Positions 11,536-23,309 of a stretch of DNA of 64,000 bases are shown here, one piece after another. Origin of the DNA: Adiantum capillus-veneris (lineage: Eukaryota; Streptophyta; Polypodiopsida; Polypodiales; Pteridaceae); the NCBI GenBank assembly GCA_014529385.2, contig CM043960.1, positions 73,113,910-73,177,909 on the forward strand. Reading direction: 5' to 3'. The notes beneath the pieces were generated by a model, which was given only the letters and a program-made list of their open reading frames with translations, was not told the DNA's origin and made no database searches. Both the position numbers and the translations under genes were made by a program. The number at the start of each line of letters is the position of its first letter. The stretch's first letter is position 1.

Positions 11536-11656
11536 GTTTTCTACCGGTTATCGTAGGTCATGACATTAGATATGTTATTAACATGAAAAAAATAGTGATA
11601 ATAACAACAATAATTAACATTTAACAAAATGCGTCATCACGTAATTAAAATCCCTG

Positions 11657-12599
11657 GAGGGGGGGGGGGGGGGGGGGGGGGGGCAATTGCCATTCTTTTC
11701 TGTAGCGCAGAAACACGTGGGTCACATACTAGTTTAAGTGATTTTAAGATCACTAAACAAGTGTTTTTTTCCTTGATTATTGAATGCCTAGATGGTTTAA
11801 TGAATCCACACAGTTTTGAGATAATGGAAAAAAGTATGAAGAATGGAAGATATGAGTAGCTTTTGCACGATTTGGTAGCTTGTTCTTGACGGTATGCAAC
11901 ATCTCTGCTCAAATTTACTCTCCTACCCTCAACAACCTCACCACACCATTGAAATGTAGTTAGCAGATGTATCAAGAAAAAGACGTTGCATAATGTAACG
12001 TTTAGAGATGCCTCTAGAGAGATGCATGATGTGACCATGTATGCTTGTGCCCTTAAAATAAAGAAAAATCATACGCACGTATGGCGTTGACTTGGAAACA
12101 TCTTCCACAAACTCTGTAATTCCGTAGACTTATGGATTTCGTCTCCATTGTTGGAGTCAAACGTTTAAGAAAAAGCAGTCTTACCTTGAAGTCTCCATAG
12201 ACTTGAGAGCTTCTCATTTGTTGTGGATGCCATGTTGCACTTTACTCCCATATTCTCAATGTCCCCTTACCCCCAGATACTGGAGAGCTGAGCAAAATGT
12301 CTTCTCACTCCTCGTTAAAAAAAAGACGAATTATCTTTCTATGTGTACATCAGATTACAACAATTGGCATAGATGTGGAACCTTTATGCAGAGAGCTTTC
12401 ACAAGATGCCCATTTGTGGGGTGGTTACATTCTCTCTTTATAAAAGTGTTGTGATCACTCTCTCTAGAAAAAGAAATGGACGATTATTCTCTCTCTAGAC
12501 TCAAAAGCAGGAGTACAACCTCTCTCTACCTTTTCACCACTAGAAAAGAAAAACCACTATAAAAAAATTGAAGATCAACAAAGCAAACATCACATAGCT
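11657..12599. other. No recognised gene; poly-G run
   Basis: A run of about 25 G at 11659-11683 abuts the hAT-like element. The remainder has no motif-bearing ORF. The far end probably belongs to the U3 part of the copia LTR that ends at 13094. Confidence 0.4.
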
Positions 12600-13094
12600 T
12601 CTATAAAGAGGACAAGAAGCCTGTTGTGTGGTCAACTCCCCAACAAGAAGAATTGCACAAGAGCTCAGAGAAAGAGACATATATATATTTGCGCATGTGT
12701 CTAGAGATGCTAAGAGAAGGCAAATTGTGTCTAGAGAAGACAAATACAAGAGAGAGAAACAAAGTTGGAAATTCTGAGCAAGTTGAGATCTTGCGGAAGT
12801 TCACAATAGACAGGATATCACTCATTAATTGTACATGAATGATAGAGATATTGATCGTGGGATTCTTTGTGTGGAGAATTGTTCTAAGATAGAGGAGTAG
12901 ATGTGGAAAGGTTGAATACCCCATCTGCATTTATGTGGTTGTAGAGAATACCCAAAAATAAAGATACTCTAAAAAGGGGGAATTGGCCATCTTCCAGTCC
13001 TAGTGTTGTGTCATCTACCTTTCTCTCTCTTTTCTCTTTTAGTTATTTTAATTGTGTTGTGGTATTTACTTAGTGTGCTTCCAATCTTGAGACA
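12600..13094 (+). repeat. Copia-like 5' LTR, right-hand part
   Basis: Ends ...TTGAGACA and is followed two bases later by a tRNA-Met primer site. A TATA box (TATAAAG) lies at 12602-12608 and an AATAAA signal at 12956-12961, in the right order for U3-R-U5. The LTR start was not located, so the left limit given is only the TATA box. No second LTR copy was seen. Confidence 0.5.
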
Positions 13095-13095
13095 A

Positions 13096-13106
13096 TGGTA
13101 TCAGAG
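13096..13106 (+). other. Primer binding site (tRNA-Met type)
   Basis: TGGTATCAGAG, a match to the usual plant LTR-element primer site, one base after the putative LTR end. Confidence 0.7.
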
Positions 13107-13155
13107 TAGAACCTCTTCACTATTCTATCGGCCTATTCTGTTTAGAGAAGCAAAC

Positions 13156-13246
13156 ATGTCATCATCTTCATCAGGGGAACAATTATCAATGACTCAGCTG
13201 CACAATGAAGATTCCAGAGGAACACCCAAGCCAAAAAAGCCTTGAA
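13156..13246 (+). pseudogene. Start of a copia gag, truncated
   Basis: A Met codon 50 bp after the primer site opens a frame beginning MSSSSSGEQLSMTQL that stops after about 29 codons. A serine-rich start soon after the primer site is usual for copia gag, but no capsid core or zinc knuckle follows. The element is broken off where the minus-strand copia remnant begins. Confidence 0.4.
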
Positions 13247-13710
13247 AAAAGCACAAGATTTTGACTCAAAAAAGTTTTTTTGCTTTTGATTTAATAAACA
13301 GCGATCACAAAAAGCAGTGAAAGTCAAGTTTGACCCAAATTCGACTACTTTGACAAACATTGACCAAGAGTTGACCGACTAGGACTCATGTGAGAAAGCA
13401 TGTGCAAGCATGGAGATACATGAAGAATGAAGTTTTATAATTGTTTTTCAATAGAAAGAGTGAAAAGAAAAATATTTGATAGTTTTTTTACTTTTTCCAC
13501 AAGTTTTGCTATATTATAAAAATTGAGAGGCACGAGAGGAGCGTGAGCCGTGTGCAAGTGTGTGCATGCAAAGAAGCGGGAGAGCCAAGATGGGTGGAGC
13601 TTAGAAAAGTTATCCTCTCAACTCCTTATTCTTCTTTATCATTAAGAATAAGTGAAATTGTTAGTGATGGTTTACTTGTAAGGTTCTTGGCCCATTGGCC
13701 TAAAACCCAA
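13247..13710 (-). repeat. Putative LTR of the minus-strand copia remnant
   Basis: Lies directly beyond the polypurine tract of the copia pol fragment at 13740-14515, where its 3' LTR should start. AT-rich, no ORF. No second copy seen, so its outer limit is a guess. Confidence 0.35.
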
Positions 13711-13730
13711 TAAACTCCCACTTGAAGGCC
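13711..13730 (-). other. Polypurine tract, copia type
   Basis: The minus strand reads CAAGTGGGAGTTTATTGGG, close to the CAAGTGGGAGATTGTTGGG junction common between copia pol and the 3' LTR. Confidence 0.6.
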
Positions 13731-13739
13731 AACATGGCC

Positions 13740-14515
13740 TAAGTGGCCAATGTATGTACATACTCTACAACCATGAAGCACTCTAGTGGCTTCATGCTAC
13801 ACTCATCATCTCAATAATGCAATGTGCAAACTATCTCCATGAAACGGCTGCTTCAACAAATAGGAATGCATAGCCAAATGTGGATCTTCGACCATCCACA
13901 CAACTTGCATAATCCTCATCCATGTAACCCATTATGGATGCATCACTATTCCCAAAGCATAAGCACTTACTTGTTGTACCCTTAAGGTATATCAGAATGT
14001 GCTTACTGTTTCCTAGTGTTTCTTGCTAAGATTTGTCGTTAATCTACTAACCACTCCCACTACAATGCAATGTTTGGTCTCGTGGCTACCATGGTGTAAA
14101 TAAGACTTCTCACTGCTAGAGAATATGGCACATTTTTCGTTTTCACTTTCTCAGCATCAGATTTGGGAACATCATTCTTGCTAAGTTTTGCATATGCCTG
14201 CATTGGGGTACTCAATGTAGACTTCCCCTCTTGCATATTAAAACGTTGCAAGACCTTCTGGATATACGTTTCTTGAGATAACTTCAGGATTCCACGTTTT
14301 CCATCCCTCTTGATACGCATACCGAGAAAGTGATTTGCATCGCCCAAATCTTTCATAGCAAATTGCAAGCCAAGTGATTTCTACAAGATAACAATCTCAT
14401 CCTTGGACTTCCCAACAATGAGCATATCATCGACATAAAGTATCAAGATGATAAGTGAACTATCGTTCAACTTCTAGGTATACAAGAAATGATCTTCTTG
14501 GCTCCTTACATAACC
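13740..14515 (-). pseudogene. Copia reverse transcriptase / RNase H fragment
   Basis: The C-terminal half of a Ty1/copia polyprotein on the minus strand. The RT catalytic box YVDDMLIVG is at about 14411-14437 (YVDD at 14426-14437). It is followed by MKDLGDANHFLGM and LSQETYIQKVLQRFNM (14060-14368), diagnostic of the copia RT thumb, and VRSLIYTMVATRPNIA just before RNase H. The RNase H start (GYMDEDYA..., RRSTFGYAF, AAVSW) is in a shifted frame at about 13860-13950. Stops and frameshifts break it several times. The polypurine tract downstream is in the right place for this orientation. Confidence 0.85.
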
Positions 14516-14516
14516 C

Positions 14517-16044
14517 TTGACTGAATGTACTTCTCAAACTTTTGGTACCACAATAGATGCAAGCATAATAGCTGTGGGTGTAGTGCTCAAAGAGTCTAGC
14601 CAAGAACACAAGGTTGACAGACCTAGCCAGTATGCAACCTTGGAGAAGAACTACAACACTTTAAAAAGGGAAGGTTTGGCTATAGTCTATGCTCTACAAA
14701 ATTTTTGCCACTACCTTCTAGGGGTACATTTTGTGGTCATTATTGATCACCATGCCTTGAAGTATCTATTTCTAAAAAAATCCCAAGTTACATTGACAAC
14801 CAACCTTCTTGATAGCTTTCTCTTCAAGGTAGACAATACACCGGGGAAGCATTTGGATGCCATGCACTTGCTCTCTATAGAATCTTTTTTAGCAGAGATG
14901 ACACCTCTAGAGAACCAAAGGCTGCTAATGGCAAGAGTAAGTCTTACACCCCATGGAAGGTTTCCTATATAAAAGTGTCCTAGATGGTATTCTAAGAAGA
15001 TGTTTCATGCCACATAAAATGGAGGACATAGTAGAGGCTTCTCACTCCACTATCACAAGTGATTACTACCCTAGGCATATAACATTAGAGTGCATCATGC
15101 GAGTGGCTTTTTGTGGCCATTTATGTTTGAAGATTTAGTAGAGTTTGTCAAAATCTCTCACACCAGCCACCAATGGTGTGCCCCCAAACCCACAAGGTTT
15201 CTATTTGAAAGAGGGGGCATCTTTGTAGGACCCGTGAACCTGGTAGGTCACCCCTAGCAACAAATGTTACATTTTAGTGGAAATTGACCATGCAACAAAG
15301 TGGGCCGAGGTAGTTGCAATATTTGATTGCACATCTAACACACTTGCCAAGTTTTGTATGATTTTTTTTTTTTTTGCAAATTTGGTTGCCTATTGGAAAT
15401 CACTAGTGGTTAGGGCACACATTTTGTAAACGAGCTACTTGCCACCCTATTCAAAAAGTAAAAAAAAAATCATCGAAAGTCATGCTCTTACTACCCAAGG
15501 AAAATGCTCAAGTGAAGGGCACCAACAAGATCTTAATTGCCTTGCTTTGCATGGCTTATCACCTACACCCTACCTCTTGGCGAGAACCTATCCTCAATTT
15601 CACTTGAGCATACCAAACATCATTCAAAGCAACCACCAGCACAAACCAATTTGATTGGCACTTGGGCTAGAAGCTATGGCACCTTTTGAGTTTAATATGG
15701 GTCACTAAGGATGGACACTCTCTAAGTGAAGTCACTAGCATTGCTCACTCAATCAAACTTAGCAAGAGTAGCACCCTTAGAAGAGAACGAGCTTTGGAGT
15801 CTGAGCAGCAAAGGAGGGAGGCTTGGCATGGTCTCTACCTTAAGACACATAAGTTTGGCAAAGTTTCTCTAGTACTGCTAATCGAGCCAAGCATCAAAAG
15901 AAGGCAAAGAAATTGTTTTGGATTTGGCAAGGTCCTTTCTTGTTAATAGATGACCTTCCTCAAGGCACAATAACACTATCTAAAGAAACACTACCCTTGG
16001 TCAACCACTTGTGTCTCAAGCCTTATCGTAAGCCACAAAGATGA
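14517..16044 (+). pseudogene. Gypsy RNase H and integrase fragment
   Basis: Plus-strand remnant of a Ty3/gypsy pol. RNase H: TIDASIIAVGVVLKE with the first Asp, NYNTLKREGLAIVYAL with the Glu, then IIDHHALKYL and the PGKHLDAMHLLS end (14517-14900). Integrase zinc domain: LYKSVLDGILRRC and the H-x-H region (14953-15138). Integrase core: VEIDHATKWAEV at about 15280 and GTHFVNE at about 15410, with the SDQG Asp region damaged by a stop. The C-terminal end is at about 15960-16044 (TITLSKETLPLVNHLCLK). Frames shift at least three times. The 5' half of the element (gag, protease, RT) is missing and a copia fragment on the opposite strand abuts its left end at 14515/14517. Confidence 0.82.
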
Positions 16045-16770
16045 AACCAAAGAGTGATTTTGATGATTTGTTAAATTTTTTGATTTTATGCCCTAAATGA
16101 TGAGATGTGTCAATAGTAAGAGACAAACATCAGATAGAATACTGATTTTTTTATTTATTTGTTCATTTTTGTCTTATTTCACTTTTTATTTATTTTAATA
16201 TATCTAAAAAGAAGAAGCAAAAAGAGAGAGTTGGATTTTTCACGATTTTTGGATATTTTTTAAAGAAATTTTGCTTAATTTTTGGTTACTTTTCTTAAAT
16301 TTTTAGTAAATTTTTGGTAATTTTCTAAGTAAAAAATATAAAAAAGGATAGGAAAATTACAAGTAAATCAAGGTATAAGCATAATTTTCTTTATTTTTAA
16401 GTAAAAGTTTTGTAATTTCTAAGTAAAAATATAAAAAAGTATAGGAAAATTATAGAGAAATCAAGGTAAAAGCGTAGAGAGTTCATAAAGTCAGATGAAC
16501 TTTCAAAAGTCCATTTGGAGCTCAGATGATCAACTTCCTACCTAAAACGTGCAAATCGCGGCAGTCATCCTTTTACGCTGAAAAGGCTTGCTTGGGTAAA
16601 AGTGATGGAATTTGATCGTACAGTGTCCTCTTTTAGAGTTTTTACACCCGTATGTTATCATATATGTGAAATAGGACTAACTATGAAGTTTGTTGAGGGC
16701 ATTACACCCTCAATAGGGAAAACTCAGAGACGACTCTCAAAACAGCCTACATAAAGATTGAGAGAGAGCA

Positions 16771-16772
<2 letters not shown>
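16045..16772. other. AT-rich DNA with a 100-bp duplication
   Basis: No gene. Probably the 3' LTR side of the gypsy fragment. Two copies of a segment holding TTTCTAAGTAAAAA, TATAGGAAAATTA and AAATCAAGGTA lie at about 16322-16378 and 16418-16472. Confidence 0.5.

Positions 16773-16812
<40 letters not shown>
16773..16812. repeat. (GA)n microsatellite
   Basis: Uninterrupted dinucleotide run. Confidence 0.95.
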
Positions 16813-16814
<2 letters not shown>

Positions 16815-17150
16815 CGTAACTACTTTCATGTCTTTGCTCGTATCAAACATTACAATTTATAGCCTTAACCTACCTCCTAATTGAATCCGACTAAACCTAA
16901 CAAAATCTGACTAACCAACGTTCGATTTCATAGAAATATCCGACTTAGCAACTTCTAAGTGAGCAATACCCGGTGAACACATGGCACGTCCCAATGGTGG
17001 TGATGGGAGCAAAGCAACACCCGAACCCCGACGACCTCTAAAACACCGGGGGCCGATGGCACGCCTCGAGCCGGTCACAGTGAAGCGAACAGGGGGCACC
17101 ACCTAGCTTTGAGCGGCTAGGACGTAGACCACGATGATGTGAACACTGCA

Positions 17151-17191
<41 letters not shown>

Positions 17192-18520
17192 AGATTGACA
17201 AATAATGAAAACCCTCGGGGGTGTGAGGGAGAATTATTTTTGTAGTATTTACAATGACCTTCCTTCTAGCGAGGTGACACACCGTGGTGATAGAGAGGTA
17301 GGGAGAAAGGATGGTGAAACTACTTGGTGCGTTCTCTAACGACGACTCGATGATTATGAAACTTTCTACCAAGAACGTGTATGTGTGTGTGCATTGACCA
17401 TTGGAGTCGAGACATGGACATGGCTCCCTTCACATGGTGCAATTCCCAAAGCAAACCATCACACAAGTGATGCCAATAGTGTCAATTCTTCCCACTAAAA
17501 CTCTACCAAATGCTAACCTCTCATGAACTGCCCCCCCCCTGATATTGACCTCTTAGTGTTCTTTTATAGGTGTTGGCTGCTTGGATAAGGGTAATCCCGA
17601 TTTGATCAGGGTAAGCTAATCGGGGAGACAAAGCAAAGCAGTGGACTCGGTGTGTTTGACCCTTGCTTTGTCTTGGGAGTTCTTTAAAATGAAAACCTCT
17701 AAGTGGGCCTTTGTGACCATCACCTAGAGAGTGGGAATTTACAAATTGGGAATTTTACAAGGATTGGGTGAAAACTTAAAAAATGATGATGATAACCTAC
17801 GAATTAGTGAAAATGGTGTCCTGGTTGTGTGATGCCAGCGAATGGTGTGTTTTCGGTGAGTCGGTGTAGCACGCACGTCTTTTCGGGGTCAGCCGGGACA
17901 TGCCTTCGACGCATTTTCTCTTTTTTTTGTCGGTGTCGCGTGATTCGGGCTTCTCCTTCTTTGTCGATGTCCATGGCGTCGTTTTTGTTTTTTTTTTCTT
18001 TTTTGTATTTTCAGGTGCGTGTGTATATGCATGTCGTGTGTATGTATATGGGTATATGTGGGTGACCGTGTGTGTATATATATAGATGTGTGTGCGTGTG
18101 TATTTATATGTGTGTGCGTATACGTGCGTGGGAACGGGGGGGTGGGTATCTATATATTTATTTATTTATTTTTATTTTTTCGGACCTGGCAACACAGAGA
18201 CGGAGGGGGGGGGGTGCTAGGGTGTGTATATGTGAGTGTGTGTGCTGGGGATGGCGTTGCACAGGCCGCGTGAGAGAGAGCGCGAGCGGGAGGGTGGACG
18301 CCTGTAGTACACGAGCGCGAGGAGAGAGGGAGAGGGTGTGGAGAGAGAGGGGGGGGTGAGAGGATAGGGGGTGGGTGGTGTGTATGTGGTTGTGTATATC
18401 CAAGGCGCCCGCGAGGGCCGGGGTCCGGGGGTGGGAGCGTGAGAGAGAGAGAGGCGGGGCTCGACAGCTGCCGCAAACGAAGGGGGGGGGGGGGGGGGTG
18501 AGAGGCTTAGTCAACGAGAG

Positions 18521-18569
<49 letters not shown>

Positions 18570-18653
18570 AATACCTAGCGGCGGTTTCCACCAAGGGAAA
18601 AAGAGGGAGAGAGAGGGAGTGTGAGGTTGTGAGGGGGGGAAGAGGATAGGGGT

Positions 18654-18691
<38 letters not shown>

Positions 18692-18743
18692 TTCTTTTTT
18701 TTTGTTTTTTTCTTCTTTTGGTAACAAACCTTTCGAATCTAAG
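16813..18743. other. No recognised gene; low-complexity DNA
   Basis: Includes an (AC)n run at 17157-17188, a GT/TA-rich and G-rich stretch at about 17990-18500, a poly-G run at 18482-18498, and (GA)n runs at 18525-18567 and 18656-18688. Open frames here encode low-complexity Cys/Val/Tyr or Arg/Glu peptides in several frames at once and are not credible genes. Confidence 0.6.
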
Positions 18744-19078
18744 TGAATAAAAAAAGAGAATATTCTAAAATATGAGGAATCTCATGGCGTGCTATATATC
18801 AGTAGATAGAGCTTGAAGAGGACATTCTAACTGCCAAACCTCCGCCAAATTTGGAGTTTGTTTGCAAAAATTTATCCATGTGCCCGTTTTGGTAGAGAGA
18901 GGTAAAGGAGTTTTGAATTAAAAAAAAAGAATCTTCTAAAATATGAGGAATCTCATGGCGTACTATATATCAGTAGATAGAGCTTGAAGAGGACATTCTA
19001 ACTGCCAAACCTCCGCCAACTTTGGAGTTTGTTTGCAAAATTTATCCATGCGTCCGTTTTGGTAGAGAGAGGTAAAGT
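18744..19078. repeat. Tandem duplication, period 171 bp
   Basis: Two near-identical copies start at about 18744 and 18915. Both contain TATGAGGAATCTCATGGCGT, then CAGTAGATAGAGCTTGAAGA, and end TTTTGGTAGAGAGAGGTAAAG. It probably lies within or next to the 3' LTR of G1. Confidence 0.9.
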
Positions 19079-19122
19079 CAAACTCCTTAAAGGGCCCCTT
19101 TGTGAGTCCAAATTTTGCCTAA

Positions 19123-19140
19123 TGGTTCTCCCTCTTTTGG
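19123..19140 (-). other. Polypurine tract of gypsy G1
   Basis: The minus strand reads CCAAAAGAGGGAGAACC, downstream of the integrase end. This is where the G1 polypurine tract should be. Confidence 0.45.
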
Positions 19141-19281
19141 AATGTTTAGCATGAACTCTCGATCAAACCTAAGAAAATACCTTTTCAGCCTCCATCCATT
19201 GACTCTAGTCTTCTGAACTCTCCCATCTGCTTCCATCAGCTTATAGATACAATTGTTATAGCGTTTCTTGATGATGAATGG

Positions 19282-20974
19282 TCATTCCCATCTGGGCTGA
19301 AATTTCTTGTCCTTCCTGGTGTCAAATCTGTTGTTGTATCTCGGCACTAACATACCTTTTGCCAGGCCCTTCTCTTTGAGCCCTTGATTGAAAGTGAGCC
19401 GGCGTCGTTCTGCCTGCGCTGCATAGTGATTGATTGCTTCTTCCCTATCTAGTTGGAGCCTCTTCAGATCTAGGATGTGGTTTCGGAGATTTACAATTGG
19501 GCATTGTATCTCGTTAGTCAAGACTCGTAAGCTGGCTATCTGTACCTCAATGGGTAGAACTGCCTCCTTCCCATAAACTAGATGGAAAGGGGTGAAACCT
19601 AGTGATGTTCGGAACGTCGTTCGGTAGGCCCACACAGCCGCCATGAGACGTTTATCCCAGTCTCCTGTGTGATTGTTCACCTGCTTTGTGATGATTTTGC
19701 AGATCATTCCATTTACCGTCTCTACCAGACCATTGCATTGTGGATAGTATGGTGTGGAGTGTTAGCGTGTGATACCTAAATTTTTCATCAGTTCTCCCAC
19801 CAGATCGCCTCTAAAACCTAGTCCTCTATTTGATATTATCTCTAGAGGAGTGCCAAAACGGCAACGGATATGCTCAAAAATGAAATTTGCTACCTCTTGG
19901 GCTGTAATGCGGGTGGTGGCTATTGCTTCTGCCCATCGGGTCATGTAGTCTACGCCCACTATGATGTACAGTTTACCTGATTAGGCACTTGGTAAGGGAC
20001 CGATTGCATCTATTCCCCATTTCTCAAATGGACCATATGAGATGATAGGAGTTTGTGGCTTGTAGGTTAATGTGCGATCACTGGCCACTTGACAAGCCTT
20101 GCATGTTTTACACCAATGGTGTACATCCCTCATTGGTGTACATCCCTGTTCAAGCTAGGCCAAGAGTATCCTGCTTGTAGAATCTTCCTACTGGTGATAT
20201 CTAGAGCAAAATTATCACCGCAGATGCCATTATGGAAACTTGAAATTACCTATGTGATCTCACTGGAGGTTGGCACCCACCTGAGAATCTGATCCTTGCC
20301 CTTACAATACAAGTGGTAGTTTATAAGGAGGTATCTGGTAGCCTTCCTTACCAGCCACTGTTTCTCGCCTTTGGTGTATCCTTTCGGACATTCTCTTGTA
20401 TCTAGAAAGCTGACAATATCAGGCATAGCATCACTACCTTGAAAGAGGGGTAGCTTCAGTTTGATTGCTCCTACGGCGGGAATGTCTTGTATTCTTTCTT
20501 TGGCTAGAGCATCCGCCTCCTAGTTTTTTGCTTTGGGGACATGAAATAGTTTCACTGCTTCAAATTTCCTTAGAAGATACTTAACTTGGCATAGTTGACC
20601 AAGTAAAACCTGATTTTTACAAACGCAAGTGCCATTTATCTGCCTTATCAAAAGCAAAGCATCGCCAAACACATTTAGGCGTTGAATTCCTTGTGAAATA
20701 CATTGTTCCAACCCAAGAAGTAGGGCTGCATATTCTGCTTCATTGTTGGAGTGGGAGTGTAATAACTGCCCGATGGAGAATACTCTTTGCTCATTGAAAA
20801 TGACTATGCCAGCTGCAGACTGGTCCATTGTTCTCTTGTATGCTCCATCAAAGAGAAGAGAGTGAGCTCTTTCTATCCTAGGACTCTCTACCATTGGTGT
20901 TTCTTCCTTTGCTTCCGTGTTGACCTTCAGCTTCTTCTCATAGTGGCGATGAGAATTCTTGCTAAACTATCCCT
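19282..20974 (-). pseudogene. Gypsy G1: second RNase H and integrase
   Basis: C-terminal half of a Tat-like gypsy polyprotein on the minus strand. A separate RNase HI-type domain (20520-20894) shows LLFDGAYKRTMDQ, NNEAEYAALLLGLEQC, LNVFGDALLLIRQ and HVPKAKN. This extra archaeal-type RNase H after the ordinary one is a hallmark of the Tat lineage. Integrase: WGIDAIGP around 20006, YMTRWAEA, then IISNRGLGF, where the usual second catalytic Asp (SDxG) is Asn. NGLVETVNG with the catalytic Glu is near 19720, and the C-terminal helices with GMLVPRYNNRFD at 19282-19707. Frames break between 19707 and 19762 and in 19960-20519. It continues at 26598, across element L1. Confidence 0.87.
20970..20974. 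other. Target-site duplication of L1, left
   Basis: TCCCT here against GCCCT at 26598-26602, one mismatch. The G1 coding strand can be read across this junction. Confidence 0.65.
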
Positions 20975-21458
20975 TGTTATAGAAATGATATTTTATGATT
21001 TATTGCAGTTGACAGGTGGAAAAGACTAGACCCAGCTTGGCCTATGCAAATGTATTTGTATATCATGTATATTTTATTATTCAAGTGCTCTTTTATGAAC
21101 TTTGGCCAATTATGACCGGCCGGCCAGTTTGTAACCAATTTAACCATTCAAGAAATCTATAAAACAAATACGTGCAAGAGGGAAATGGTCACTCTTGCAC
21201 GGGGGGAGATTGCACCCAGTGTCCGTCTTATTCTTCTCACCTCTCCTCTCTTCTCTCTCGCCATGCTGCATAGCACTCCCTTCTAGGAGGTGCGTCTGCA
21301 CGCACGCTATTGCTCTCTCTCGCACTGTCTCTCTCTGTTCGTGTATCTCGCGATTATGCGTCTATATGGTTTCCAGGTATGTCGATTAGTCTATTTTATG
21401 GTTTGTCGCATGGTATTCCGAGTATTTTACAGGGAACTCCACGTCTCCAGCTGTAGCA
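20975..21458 (+). repeat. L1 5' LTR
   Basis: 484 bp with TG...CA ends. TATA box TATAAAA at 21158-21164. A CCGGCCGGCC palindrome lies at about 21116-21125, just upstream of the TATA box, in both LTRs. Confidence 0.92.
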
Positions 21459-21459
21459 G

Positions 21460-21470
21460 TGGTATCAGAG
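21460..21470 (+). other. L1 primer binding site
   Basis: TGGTATCAGAG one base after the LTR end, matching the initiator-Met tRNA. Confidence 0.85.
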
Positions 21471-21699
21471 AGTGGGCTACGCTCCAAGACTAAAGATTTT
21501 TGTCAAGTAGCAGCTAAGTGTTTTGTTTCCTTAATTTCGTTAATTACTTCAATTTATAATAATTGGTGACGATTATGTGAGATAGATAGTGATCTTTAGA
21601 AAATTGAAGAGAACCCTTTCTTTATTATCATGATAAAATGATTATAAGTATAATTATGTTAATTAAACATAATAATAGAATGGATTAAACTGAATTATA

Positions 21700-21872
21700 C
21701 GAGGATATTAGAGAGAGCGAGGAATTTTGTGGACTATGAAAAAGGAAGATTTGCAGAGCCTCGAACTGAGTGCGATCTCGAGTGTGAACATTGTCGGACG
21801 TCTTTTGCATGTAGCCCAGATTCATTGTCGTCAAATGGAAGAGGATGATTGTACTATCACTTTCCATAGATT
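21700..21872 (+). pseudogene. Short coding-like remnant in L1
   Basis: One frame reads ...LWTMKKEDLQSLELSAIS then ...VGRLLHVAQIHCRQMEEDD before a stop. The amphipathic composition looks like protein, and the position soon after the primer site would suit a gag remnant, but no gag motif is identifiable. About 50 codons only. Confidence 0.25.
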
Positions 21873-22180
21873 ATGAAGACAACGGCAGTAGCCTCAAGTT
21901 ACGACTTTCAAGAGCATTGAAAACAGCGGTAGATGAAGAATGCCTTTGAAGTCTCATCACAACAACGACCTGTGTTAGGCTACAAAAACCTACCTAGCAT
22001 GCCCTCATGTAAGACTGGAATTGCAGTGTTCCTATCACCAACAAAATTGGGGCCTGGCAAGCCTACCATACCTTGCAGTCCTCCTCCCCACTTCATGGAG
22101 CCTCGCAGCCACACAACTCTCAACCACTAGGCAAATAACTGCCCCTGCAAACGGATTACTCGTGCACAAACTCTAGCCAC

Positions 22181-22274
22181 TGAGGTTGTTTACAGCCATT
22201 ACATGGCGAGCCACGTCCACAGAAAATTGAGGTTGTTTCTAGCCATTACATGACAAGCCATGACCACAAAAAAT
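22181..22274. repeat. Tandem duplication, 47 bp x 2
   Basis: Two copies of a GAGGTTGTTT...AGCCATTACATG unit adjoin. Confidence 0.85.
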
Positions 22275-22569
22275 TAATTTTTTTAATCTTATTTTTGCTA
22301 CCTTCGCACTTGGCACACCATAGCGAGCACATAATTTCGTGGCTCACCTACAATCGACCACTTGCAATAGTGGTAGGCTGGCAGCGGGTTGCTCTAAACT
22401 GCACGCCTCATCAACAACCATGCAGTCATTTTGACTCTCTGTCAGCGAATTACGACAGGCTGCGCAGCCCTCATGTACAAGCGCCTATAGCCATGCACGA
22501 GCCATGCACGAGCGGCCTATAGTTAAACACGTTTTCCAAGCCACTGCATGCTATGGTGGTGAACCGCCA

Positions 22570-22574
<5 letters not shown>

Positions 22575-22627
<53 letters not shown>

Positions 22628-22713
22628 CAGTCGTCGCCCACACTTTCTATCGAACTCCAGTGCCCACACCACACTCTCTCTTTCTACAGCCACTAGCCCA
22701 ACCCCATGCACCC

Positions 22714-22800
<87 letters not shown>

Positions 22801-22880
22801 TGGCCACCAATTACTTTCAGTTGTCCCTCACTCTCTCTTTTGTGGTAAACCACTTACTCTCTCTCTCTCTCTGTCTCTCT
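22575..22880. repeat. (CT)n microsatellite cluster in L1
   Basis: Three long CT runs at about 22575-22624, 22717-22797 and 22855-22880, in the pyrimidine-rich interior of L1. Confidence 0.95.
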
Positions 22881-23309
22881 AATCAACCGCCGCCATGACT
22901 GCCTGCATGTAGCCGCCAGGCCAGTCGGCCCATCAACCGCCCCCATGCAAGACTCACACTCTCTCTCCCTCTCGGTTCTCAACCACCCGCAGCCACCTAA
23001 CTCTTTCTCTCTCTTCGGTCAATCTCTCCCCTATGTACTGTGGGCACCCACACTCCCACCAGAGCCACGAACGGTCGCTCAAACAGCGCATGCAGCAATA
23101 ACGAGAGTGAAGGCCACCATGTAAGCATAGCCAGTTTGAGATTCTCCCTTTCTCTCCTCTCTATCGTGGGGATGGTTGCCATACCATACATCGAATAAAC
23201 GGGCTTTTCAATCCCACCCTTATTCGTTTATGTTCCTCCCCATCCAACTATCTAGAGAAGCAAAGCACACCGCTCTTCACAGACTGACGCCCCCCCACCC
23301 CCCCTCTGC

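Larger units (their letters stand above)
10355..11656. mobile_element. Non-autonomous hAT-like element
   Basis: The left end starts CAGGGATTTCAAGATGACGT and the right end, read in reverse complement, starts CAGGGATTTTAATTACGTGA. These are imperfect TIRs of about 27 bp beginning CAGGG, as in many hAT transposons. The eight bases before (10347-10354) and after (11657-11664) differ at one position, consistent with an 8-bp target duplication, though both lie in GA/G-rich repeats. Inside each end is a GC-rich block with repeated CCCGnCGGG palindromes. The centre is a 4-copy minisatellite with no ORF. About 180 bp of the left end recurs at 28884-29063. Mobilisation would need a transposase from elsewhere. 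Confidence 0.72.

Noticed and set aside
12243-12252. CTCCCATA as the second target copy for the 28884 element
   Set aside because: No TIR adjoins it and it lies in unrelated DNA on the wrong side.
18019-18578. Overlapping open frames on both strands
   Set aside because: They arise from GT, GA and G-rich low-complexity DNA and encode repetitive peptides in several frames.
22504-22853. Ser-Leu and Arg-Glu repeat ORFs on opposite strands
   Set aside because: They are translations of CT microsatellites inside the non-coding element L1.
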